Below, one piece after another: positions 42,610 through 52,750 of a stretch of DNA of 64,000 bases (position 1 is its first letter; the number at the start of each line of letters is the position of its first letter). The notes beneath the pieces were generated by a model, which was not told the DNA's origin, made no database searches, and was given only the letters and a program-made list of their open reading frames with translations. This stretch comes from Agrostemma githago. Lineage: Eukaryota; Streptophyta; Magnoliopsida; Caryophyllales; Caryophyllaceae. The stretch is taken from contig OY288254.1 in assembly GCA_958450325.1 (NCBI GenBank), forward strand, positions 33,303,577 to 33,367,576. The letters run 5' to 3'. The position numbers and the translations under genes are program-made.

Positions 42610-43298
42610 GAATAATTTGCGAAACACTACCTAACATTTACCCCTATTTGCGAAACACTACCTAACATTTTATTTTTTGCAAAACACTACTTAAACTTTA
42701 ATGAGTTTTGCGAAGCACTACCAAGTGACGGTTTCTGTTAAGCTTCCGTCATAGTGGGCCATGTTTGAAGATATTTTCCTTCCCCTTTCCCCTCCTTTTC
42801 CTCCTCTTTCTTCTATACTCGTGCATCCACGACACCATCAACCATCGGCAATTAACGCTAACGTATATATTAGTAATGAAGTATTATTGTAGTTGATCTC
42901 AAGTATTTGTAATCACATGCCAAGTATTTGTCTCAGAGCTGATATCTTTGTTCTTATTTATGTTGTAACTTAGTCTTGGAGCTGCACAAATTTTTAGGAT
43001 GAGAGAATAAACAAAGGAGGGTAGACTGGAAATGGTAGAAAAGAGATATTATATGTGAGAATGAAAAAAAAATGTATACAGAAGAAAGAGGGGGGAAAGG
43101 AGGGAAAAAGGAAAAGAAAATATGGAGGAAAATATCTTTAAACATGGCCCACTATGACGAAAGTTTAACAGAAACCGTCACTTGGTAGTGTTTCGGAAAA
43201 CTCATTAAAGTTTAGGTAGTGTTTCGCAAAAAATAAAATGTTAGGTAGTTCTTCGCAAATAGGGGTAAATGCTATAGGTAGTGTTTCGCAAATTACTC
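42610..43298. mobile_element. Non-autonomous Mutator-like foldback element
   Basis: 689 bp flanked by a perfect 9-bp duplication TTAGATTAA (42601-42609 and 43299-43307). The ends are long inverted repeats of about 175 bp that match well (GARTAATTTGCGAAACACTACC at the tips), with weaker pairing further in. The arms repeat the motif TTTGCGAAACACTACC three times each. The centre (about 42840-43060) has no transposase frame. A nine-base duplication and long terminal inverted repeats are the Mutator pattern. Confidence 0.85.
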
Positions 43299-43307
43299 TT
43301 AGATTAA

Positions 43308-43502
43308 TATAGCTATATGGAGAGCTATATGGAGAAAGCTTCTTTTTTTTAGTTCTACAATTTTTGCACTTCTTATATCCTAATCTATATTAACTTCTAA
43401 AGAATAGATATATTAATTAATTCTAATTAGTTAATATAATAACATAATAACAAAAAAAATATAACAAACAGGTACAGTATAGTAGATCGAGGTACCCATT
43501 CT
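43308..43502 (+). other. Plastid-derived spacer upstream of psaI
   Basis: AT-rich. The last part, with AGGTACCCATTCT just before the psaI ATG, looks like the plastid accD-psaI spacer. No gene. Confidence 0.5.
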
Positions 43503-43613
43503 ATGACAACTATTAACTTTCCATCTATTCTTGTGCCTTTAGTAGGCCTAGTATTTCCGGCAATTGTAATGGCTTCTTTATTTCTTCATGTTCAAAAAAA
43601 CAAGATTCTTTAA
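43503..43613 (+). pseudogene. psaI: psaI copy in nuclear DNA, frame intact
   Basis: 36 codons plus stop, the normal plastid length. It encodes photosystem I subunit VIII, a single-span thylakoid protein: MTTINFPSILVPLVGLVFPA, a hydrophobic span, and HVQKNKIL at the end. The frame has no break. With no nuclear promoter or transit peptide visible it is most likely a silent plastid transfer, and the neighbouring plastid pieces carry stops. Confidence 0.88.
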
Positions 43614-44248
43614 GCCCTGTGGACCAAATCTCTGTTTTTAAAACTTAGGCTTGAATCCTAATACATATATCTATCTATTTAGCACAATCATATACTACGT
43701 GATTTTTTACGAACATAACAGAAAGAGCCCTTATACATGTAGAAACATGGTATTAGGGGTAGAGTTTTTCTAACTAATTGGATTAATTACTCGTAAACTT
43801 AAAAAAAATATTAAAGAAAGTAAATCTTCACATCAGATTGTAGTACTAGTTGATGAGAGTTACATTGAAAACATAACAATGTAAAGGAAGGAAAGTGCAA
43901 TTACTTTGGTGTCTTCTTTTAATTTTAATTAAATGGAATCAGATCTATTATGATGAGAGACTATTGGACTTTATTACTAGGAAGTCGGATTGACCTGTAA
44001 TACAGAAAACACAGGTGTAACCTTCCGCTCAATACTAATACTCAAATTGAGACTTGAAACTATAGTATTTGAGGCTGCATCAATCAGGAATACACGACAG
44101 AAGAAATTGTTCTATTTCTAAACTTCACCTTCAACAAGCGTAGACTTTTTTTAATAATTAAAAATAGAAGACTTTTCTTCTTTCTATTTCGAATCGAGTG
44201 CCTTTCTCATCAGCTTGAAGCGAAATAGAAAAAAGAATCAAATCACAC
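43614..44248. other. Plastid-derived DNA: psaI downstream spacer joined to ycf3 intron 1
   Basis: The left part looks like the psaI-ycf4 spacer. The right part, read on the minus strand from 44248, begins GTGTGATTTGAT, a group II intron start directly following ycf3 exon 1. The junction of the two plastid loci lies somewhere between about 43700 and 43900. No intact gene. Confidence 0.6.
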
Positions 44249-44378
44249 CATCTCTGTAATAAGTAAATGCCTCTTTTTCGCCCGAAGTTGTCCGAATTAT
44301 TCATAATAAAATATTGGCCACAGTTGAAAAGCTCTTATCAATAAAATTTCCATTTATTCGCGATCTAGGCTTAGGCAT
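44249..44378 (-). pseudogene. ycf3: ycf3 exon 1 copy in nuclear DNA, with a stop
   Basis: 130 bases encoding the start of the photosystem I assembly factor Ycf3: RSRINGNFIDKSFSTVANIL, TSGEKEAFTYYRD. Usual plastid exon 1 is about 124 bases; here an extra CCTAAG after ATG accounts for six. A TGA replaces an Arg codon after NILL, and Pro is changed to Arg soon after. It is followed by the expected group II intron start. It lies opposite in orientation to psaI, as in the plastid map, but those genes are far apart there. Confidence 0.87.
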
Positions 44379-44977
44379 CAATCTATTCCATAATTATTCT
44401 CATCACCTCTTGTGCAAAAAAGATTTCCCAAACAAAGGATTTGCACCTTACGAAATAACATTAAAAATAGATTAAGTTCAAAAACAAATGAAATAAAGAT
44501 ACAAAACTTCAACTTACATTATATATTTTTTTTTACTTATTATATTATACAAGTTTATACAAATGACTTTTTTATTCAAGAATTAATAAGAAATAGGGGA
44601 ATTTCGTTTGAATTCAGCCAAATAAAGTAATAGAGGAACTATTCCTCTTTCATCGAAAAGGCATTTTTTTGATTACGGAATTTTAATTTATAATATAAAT
44701 AGAAATCGAACCGCGGTCGAACAATATCCATTAATCATACATAGTCTAAAAAAACTAAACTCATCAATCAGTTAATTTGTTCCAATTCGGTGATTTAATC
44801 AAGTAGGTATATATGGATATAGAAATATTAGATAATCAGATATTTCTCTATACGATTTAAAGTAAAAAAAAAAAGGGTAGTAAGATCATATGAACAAATA
44901 TGAATAAATATATCTATTTTGATACTTTCACAAGAAAAAACATGTTTTTAAATTGAATCCAACAATGAATGTTTTTT
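44379..44977. other. Probable plastid spacer upstream of ycf3
   Basis: AT-rich with many homopolymers and no gene. It continues from the ycf3 start, so it is probably the ycf3-trnS side of the plastid genome. No tRNA is visible. It ends abruptly at a truncated A-family LTR. Confidence 0.5.
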
Positions 44978-45244
44978 TTACTGATGCCGACATTATCGGA
45001 AATCGTGTATTGAATGACTCTCATATGCCAACGGTTTCGGACATCCAGAAACCACGGTTCTGAGTAAGGGGTGAGGGTACGTGTTGGGAAGTTCACAAAG
45101 AACACCCAACCCCGCCCGCACTTAGCGGTCTCTACTTAGATATCGTTCGTTTTCCGTGTACGCGCGTTAGTTTGACGGTTGAATGTTATGCAAACAGCGT
45201 TTTGACTAAACATGTGAAATATGTTTGATCTACGTCATTTAATG
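44978..45244 (-). repeat. A' LTR, outer piece
   Basis: Matches element A LTR from about 15565 (GCCGACATTATCGG...CCCGCCCGCACTTAGCGG). It ends at TAATG, the target of element D; the LTR resumes at 49027. Confidence 0.85.
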
Positions 45245-47973
45245 TGTAATCCCCGAGAAATTCTAACGCAATACAGTGGCGGAAACATTGTAGAGTTGGG
45301 ATTAAAAAACACACTGACAAACTATATCTTATTAAAAGAAATGGTAAGTCAATACATAGGTCTCTTTTTACAAAAGGGCTAAAAGTAAAATCTCCAAACG
45401 GGTTTATACAAATCCATAAATTACAAGAATGAAGAAAGAGTAGGATCCACGCTACTCGCTAGCTCACACCCAAAACCCAACAGCAAATACCTGTCATGTT
45501 ATAAACATAACACCCACGTCAGTGGGGAGTAACTCGGACGTTCTCACAACCAAATTATATCATATGGAAAAATAATAGTATTATTATATCAAAATATTTA
45601 AAAAGGGAAAACATTAAAACGATATGATAAAAATAAGTTTTCAACGAAAATTTAAAGCACTTGCCAACCCGCAAGTCAAAATCAATCGATAATATAAATA
45701 TTTAAAAATGGCGTTATGGAAATTCGATCAGTGTGCACAAGGCTAGACTTTCACTAGGATAATACTGAAAACTAGCTTTGAGAACTGTAGACTTAACTCA
45801 TAACAGAATCCAGTCTCTAACTAGGCAACTCAACTATAACAGGACTGCGTGCAGGGAGGTCCTGGTTTAAGTAGTGCATACCCCTCCTAGACAACAAATG
45901 TTTGGTTCAGCTGACTGCGACTAACACGATACGATATCTAGCTTAAGGTCATAACATACACTCTCCTGGGCGAAACTCCGCCCAGTTCAACGACCAAATG
46001 TGCCCCAAATAGACACACCGGCTTTATAGCTGATGGCAAAAACGTACATCCCAGACTATATTACTTTAACCCCACACTTGTCTTTATTCCATAACTCCAA
46101 AACGGTCATTTTCGATGTTTAAAAGAAATATAATCATTATGAGGATAAAAGGAATAAACATTTTATATTAAAAGTGAAACTTTCTATAATTAGAAACTTG
46201 CTAATTTTAGAAACTTACTTAAAATAGAAATATTATTATAGAAAATACGTAACTGATTAAAATGAGTGAAATGTATAAAAATAGCATTTTTAACGAAATT
46301 AACATTTTATTATTATCGTCGTTATCGTAACTTTAATATATTTCTAAATTCGTTACTCAAAATATAAATAATATATAATAAGTCATTTTATAGTATTTTA
46401 TAAATAATTAGGAAATCGAGTTAAAACTATAAATTTTAGAAAAGAGAAGTTTTAAGAAAATAATACCAAAATTAATTGAGTTGACGAACTTTATAAATGA
46501 AATGAAATTTACGAAGAATTCAAATTATTTTTAACAAATAGTTTTTATTAATAAATAATATGGATTTTAATAAAAATAGTCAATCGGAAACAAATAGGAA
46601 ATTATTAGTGAAAATAGTCTCGACTAAAAATATATTTAAAACAAAACCGACTATTTTCTCATTTATTAGAATAAATCGTAAAAGGAAAATTAATTTATTA
46701 ACAAGTATACAAATTTCGGTTAAAATATGAAAATACGATTTTTAAGTGAAAATTATAATTTAACGAAATATGACGAAATATGAAATCGACATTATGTGGT
46801 TACTAGTGTCACGATAACCAACAAAATATTATAACAATTTGTAAAACGATATCGAAAGGTTATAAAATATATATAAAGCACACGATTTGAAATTAAACTT
46901 TTTAGCAAATAATACGTAGCCAATAAAAATAGAAAACCGAAGGTAAAGTATTTACTACATGCTACTACTCAAACATACGATATAAAATTGAGTAACGTCC
47001 TAAAGTTACCTTTGGCATAAAAATCGTCAATGCACCTCCTTCAATCCATTTGTCCAAGCTCCGATCGCTTTGGTACATGCCTTACAAGAGAACTCTGAAG
47101 CTCCAACGGTATCCGAGACACATAGAAACGAACACAAAGGAATTGGAATTAAAGAAAGTTGGAAACGACTAGAGGACACGGAACATGTAGCAAGGGAAAG
47201 AGAGGGGAGGAGAAGGGATGGACTACAAAACGAGACCGAGAAAACAAATAGAGTATAAGAACGAGATAGCAACTGGTACTAGCATCGAGGACAGGAAATA
47301 AAGAAGAGTGAAGAACAAAGGCTCGATATAATCCAATGTCGTAGCATCCATAATAATAACCGCAACAACGAGCATCAAATACAACGAACAGTGGCAGCGA
47401 ATAAACGACATCGAAACGGAGTGAAACAAGGGTACGAAATATGTGACAGTAACAGTGCAACAGCAACACAACGCAGGAGCACCAAATAGTGACGACAAAA
47501 CGACGACGAAAACAGTAGCAGTAACCGTCCATGATAATCAGCGAGGAAGAAACAGGAAAGAAGAGGAGAACAGAAGCAAAAACGACATGGAACTGAGCAA
47601 AACAAGGCACGAATTTAGTGACAGCAGCAGTAGCAATAACACAGCAGCAGCGAAAAGAACGAAAACAGAAGGAGAAGAGGACGGACAGTCATTAGAATAA
47701 CGAACAGCATCAATAACGACGCACCGTAGCAGTAATGATAAACTGATTCGAAACGAAGGACGGAAGGGGTGGAATTACCTATCCGAATCAAACGACACCG
47801 GAACCGAATCGGAGTCGGGAAAAATAGCAGCTATCATGGCAGTAATAAGACACAGTAGAGGCTGAACAAACGACAAAAATAACGATGATAAGGACGAAAA
47901 CAAGCAGAAGCATCAGCAACAAGCCAACAACGCACACAGGCAGCAGCAGTAATTAGCAGCGAGGAAAAAAAAA

Positions 47974-48004
<31 letters not shown>

Positions 48005-49021
48005 ACTACCTTGACAAAATCAGGAGACAAAGGACAAAAGGAGAGCGTTGAATAGCAGCAGCAACACGCACAATACACCGAGGGAGGCGACGCATCGCGC
48101 GGCGGAGAACAGGGCAGGCAGATCGACAACGAAGTGATGCGTGAAGGTAAAGATGGTGGAGGAAAGCAACATGGGCACAATCAAGGGGAAAGATTGAGAG
48201 AGCAGAAGAGGAAGTGGATTGTTGGGGAAAACTGAAGAAGAGGGAGGAAAAGCAGCATGGTGAAGGAGAAGACGAAAGGGAGGATGGCAGGGGAGGAGAT
48301 ACAGAGTTAAAGGGGGTGATGAAAGTACGTTAAACAGAGGTATGAATCACAAAAAAAAAATGAAAAGGCAATGAGTCATCACTCATCAGTTCAAGGACCC
48401 GACAAATAAGGGAAAGGGAAATGAATCATGCACTATTAAATGAATCGGGTTAGAAAAACGAATTAAACGAATTTCGTAACGATAAGTTGACTGACCCACG
48501 AATCGAATTAAAACGTATTAATAAGATTAATAAATAATCGGGCTGTCAAATAAAATGAGTAAATACAGTACTCGAGACAAAAAGGAAGCTTAAAGAAATA
48601 AATAATTAGACGATGAAATAGTATTTCCCGATAAATAATAAATCTTCGATAAAGTGAATTAAATTATTTTCTCGAGGAAAGGTAATAAATGTTTTGACGA
48701 AACTTAAAATAAATGAGTTTCGAGCCGAAAAATGAAATTCGAAACTAAATATAAATAAATAAAAGAATTTAGAATGTAAATCGCCGAAATAGACTTTCGA
48801 TAAGAATTAAATTAAATGTATAAAATAAACTGAAATAGAAATAAAAATATGTTTTAAATATAAGAAGAGTTTCCGAGTCAAATAGAATTTTTAGGAGTTT
48901 GAAACGATTAAAAGATAAATTCATTTTATAATAATTTTAAGAATTACGAGTTAAATCGTAAAAATAAAAATACGAACAAAATTTTAATTTAACTTAATTT
49001 ATAAAAATCAGGGGTGTTACA
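45245..49021 (-). mobile_element. Solo LTR D, 3.8 kb, chromovirus-like ends
   Basis: 3777 bp, flanked by TAATG on both sides (45240-45244 and 49022-49026). On the minus strand it starts TGTAACACCCC and ends GGGGATTACA, a terminal pattern common in plant chromoviruses. I find no internal direct LTR pair, primer site or credible frame. The reading frames at 47000-47700 are Ser/Cys/Val-rich and overlap on both strands. An (AAG)n run lies at 47975-48005. The lineage is inferred from the ends only. Confidence 0.75.
47975..48005 (+). repeat. (AAG)n microsatellite
   Basis: About ten AAG units in solo LTR D. Confidence 0.9.
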
Positions 49022-49026
49022 TAATG

Positions 49027-50908
49027 CATCTTTGAATTAGGTCGAAGTTGTTTTAGCATGCGAGGTTCGTTTTAGTACAATAAAACAAACAAGGAAATAA
49101 AAAGTGCGACAATAGATTATAACATACGAGTGGCATACCACCCGGAAATACAATACAACAAGCAACAATATGATACAATTGCGATAAATACGAAGCATAA
49201 ACAAATTGGATGATGTGAATATGATACGATGCATAGTTTTGAAAAGATAAACACGTGATGGACTTAGCACGGGATAACTGAAGTCGTTAAAAGAATTTTA
49301 TCGGGGCTTGGAATATGTTGAAGGACTCACGGATTTGACGTGACAAATTTTGAGGCGCCACTCGATCGAGTCATGGAGGGACTCGACCGAGTGGTCCTTC
49401 AAAAAAACTTTTTGCCCGATTTTGGGATGCCACTCGGCCGAGTGGGCTAGGCACTCGGTCGAGTGCCCCATGTGCGAACAGTAGTTCATGAATTTGCTCT
49501 TAGTTTTGAAATCGATAATTTTGCTAAATCGCGTGAAAATATAATATGATTTACACCCGATTCAGTTTTCGATACTCGTCATATTCGATAATTGATTATA
49601 AAATCAATATCTAATATTTAGAGTGCATTTTGTAAAAAGATGTTTGTAAATCGTTTTAAACTTAGTTAGGACGAGATGTTTCCCTCTGCGTTATAATGTC
49701 GTATTAGTTTTTTTGGACCGTGTGACCATTATGTCGGCGCCAACGGGATCGTGCTTGATATGGTTTATTGATTGATTCCTTTAGATCCGACATTCAACTA
49801 TAGATTCGATATCGCATCCTAGGAATAACGTTTTATTTATGATAGTACGATAATATTGATATTAGAGATGAGAAAAGGAAAAGAAATAAAAAACGTGACT
49901 ACGACGACACAAGACGGACGAGAAGGACGGAAAAAAAAGGGAAGAGAGAAAAGAAGAAAGCGGGATTTGTAACACCCTCAACCTACATGCTTGATTATCT
50001 CGAAAACGGACTCGTAGTAGCAGCCTAGGCGCGGGAGCGTTAAGATGTATATAGGAAGAGTTATGGTGATTTATAATTGGGAAGGGATTTGACGAGTTTT
50101 GCTCTCGGATTTCTCAAAGGATTTCTAGAGGAAAGATCGGGATTGGATGTGTGTATAATCTGCCTAGGATTGCTGAAATTATGGGGTATGAATTGTGTGT
50201 ATCGTGTTGTGTTTGCAAAGAAGTGTATTTATAGGAGAGGGTACCCAGCTTTGGCTAGGAAAGGTACCGGTTTTGGATGAGAAGAAACACCCACTTTGGA
50301 TAGGAAAAGCCGGTTGTAGATGGGAGGAAACACCCGGTTTGGATGGGAATAGATTCCGGTTTCCGGATAGAAAAGAGGCCACTCGATCAAGTGGTGCTTG
50401 ACACTCGATCGAGTGCCTGGTCTGATACCGGTTCCCGCGGTTTATACGAGCCTACTCGACCGAGTGGGCTTGTCCACTCGATCGAGTGGGTCTAGACGGG
50501 TGGGAGGACTCTTTTTAGAGATAGAGTTTTATCTCTAACGAGTTGTTTAATCCTCTTTGTAGCTAGTTTTTGTGTAGTATTTGATTTCGAATCAGATTTC
50601 CTAAAGCTGCGTGACTGATTTTTGTGGCTCAGAAATGTCCTTGACCAGGGTTTGACACGGTCGCTAAAAGACGGTTTTGCCCTAGGTGTCGGTTTTGACC
50701 CAAATTAGTCTTGTTTGACTGGAAACGACCCACTGGATCTGAATTTGAGGTTGGTTTTGTGAGATTTTTACTCCGTAAAAAGCCCAAGCCAAATACTAAC
50801 GATTTTGAGCCCATATTCGAGTATGTTAAGCATGTTCGTGTCCGATCATCATCGGGTGTTTTTTGGAAACTGCTATAGACACCTAGCGGACAAATGTGGG
50901 TCTCTACA
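49027..50908 (-). repeat. A' LTR, inner piece
   Basis: Continues the A-like LTR to GTCTCTACA. It has two clusters of ACTCG-NN-CGAGT palindromes (49358-49467 and 50379-50490) and a TATAAATA box (50225-50232, minus). Confidence 0.85.
50379..50490 (-). promoter_or_regulatory. Palindrome cluster upstream of TATA (A' LTR)
   Basis: Four palindromes with an ACTCG/CGAGT core: CCACTCGATCAAGTGG, CACTCGATCGAGTG, CTACTCGACCGAGTGG and CCACTCGATCGAGTGG. The cluster is about 150 bases upstream of the TATA box in sense. Confidence 0.6.
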
Positions 50909-51174
50909 GAGCCCCCACTCTGACTGAGACTTGGACAAGGCAAAAGTCAGAGTAGCTACCAGGCCAATCGAGGATTAAGACCTGGAAGACTTCTGGTCGG
51001 GTCGTTTATAGTCCATTAGACTTGCGTGAAAGGGCTCGCCAGCCATAAGATATAAATCATACCTGAGTTCTGTTTTCCGGGATAGCTCCGTGGAGACTTG
51101 TTTTTGAAGCCCTGGGTGTATCTGTAAGCGAATACATTCCATCTTGGAGCTGTGCGGGAGCTTGCCTAATAAGA
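50909..51174 (-). other. A' polypurine tract and start of internal minisatellite
   Basis: Polypurine complement at 50909-50922, then spacer, then one ~60-bp unit (about 51110-51174) of the repeat that continues at 60301. Confidence 0.7.
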
Positions 51175-52750
51175 TGATGGGAAGGATTTGCCGTGGATCC
51201 CTACCAACAAATAATAACCAACTACTCCTAACTGGGTAGAAAGGGTAAGTTAGGTCGAGTCCACGGGGACGGTAAAGAGGTGTCTAGACTAAGGTCACCC
51301 AAATACAAGACTAGGTCAACGAGCTAACTGTGCTAAAACTAAGAAGGGGGAGAAGACTATAACTAGGAACGAACTAGGTATAATAACTAAGGCTAAGGGA
51401 TTCAACTAACTAGAAGAATTATCGCTAAGACGAAAACAAATAGGAAAAGAACTAGGATTAGGTCGGGTTCAAGGGTGATGGAATGATCAAGGAAGAGCAA
51501 AGGTGAAGGGGTAGTCGAGTTATCTAGGTATAGTCCGGGCTCTCGCTACTTAAACCGACCTAGAGGTTCCTCGCTCTCGCGCAAGAACCCATCTTAGCAA
51601 CATACAAGACCGCTAGAAGAAGGCAAGAAAACTTGCATTTGCAACTACAAGTCATTCAAGCATTTCATCAAACATGTTCTATGCATATAACCAAGAAGCA
51701 ACCAAAACTTCCACCAACAATCTATACAAACCCTTAATCACCCATTTAGACACCCAATTCCCCTACTAATCCTAGAAAGAGAATTACTTAAACATATCTA
51801 ATGGAAATTAAAGCTAACAAGAACAAGAGAAACTAACACAAGAACAATCACATAGATAATGAAGAACAACAATGATTATGAACAAAACAATAAACAAAAG
51901 ATAAAGATTGAAACTTGAATGATAAAACAAGATTAAGAGAAGGGAAAAGAGAGATTATACCATACTAGAAGATGAATGGAAGAATGAAAACTTGCACAAA
52001 AGAGAAAACCCAAATACATCTACCAAGGTTGTCAATCTTGGTAGAGATCTTCAAGAATTCTATTAATACAAGGATAATCTACGATTAGGAAGTAATTAAT
52101 GACTAATCTACACTAATCTAAGCTAATCTAGGCTAAAGAATGTCTAGGGTTTCTTAAGATAGTGTATGGTAGTCTATGTTCCTTAAACAATACAAAGGGA
52201 GGGTATTTATAGGGTTACAAGAGCAAAGGAGAAGAAAAGAAGTGACGCGGGGCTGCAGGTGGCCCATCCCGGCCGAGATGAGATGGTATCGATCGGGAAG
52301 GGACCCATCACGGACGAGATGACCCTCATCTCGGTAGGGAAGGGTGGTCAGTGGTCAAGCTTTGCTTTGCTTCATCATCCCGATCGAGATGGCCATCATC
52401 TCGACCGGGATGGGTATTGTAGGCCTCAAATATGATCTCAAGGGTCCCTACTTGCTTCTCATGGGCTTCTCATCGATTCTCGGTGCTCGGGATCGAGTCT
52501 AAGGGGCTCAGAAATGGGTCCCAAGGTCTCGGGATCTAGTCTAAACCACCGAGTGATTGTCGCTTCTCTTCGTTGGCTTCAAATGTGTAGGAAACGAGTC
52601 GGAATCGTTCCGAATCTCCATGATTGGTCTTAGGAGCCTAAAACAAGCTAGAAGAAGCTTAAGTAGCCTCGAAACCGCTCCAAAGAGCAATTTCACAAGA
52701 GAAACCGGGACCAAACACAAGGAAAATAGCACTAGAAAACACACTTATCA
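51175..52750 (-). repeat. Element C 3' LTR
   Basis: Same layout as B LTRs: degenerate palindrome cluster (52263-52412), TATAAATA box (52204-52211, minus) and a GCGAGAGC-type motif near 51535-51580. Confidence 0.9.

Noticed and set aside
42606..43310. Hairpin as a microRNA precursor
   Set aside because: The inverted repeat is explained by a Mutator-like element with a 9-bp duplication.
44412..44630. 72-codon frame near ycf3
   Set aside because: AT-rich plastid spacer; no known plastid gene matches.
47149..47700. Overlapping Cys/Val/Ser-rich frames on both strands
   Set aside because: Opposing open frames in LTR DNA with no domain and no second copy to support selection.
45245..49021. A host gene in the 3.8-kb insert
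   Set aside because: Ends and duplication mark it as an LTR, and no frame has recognisable content.
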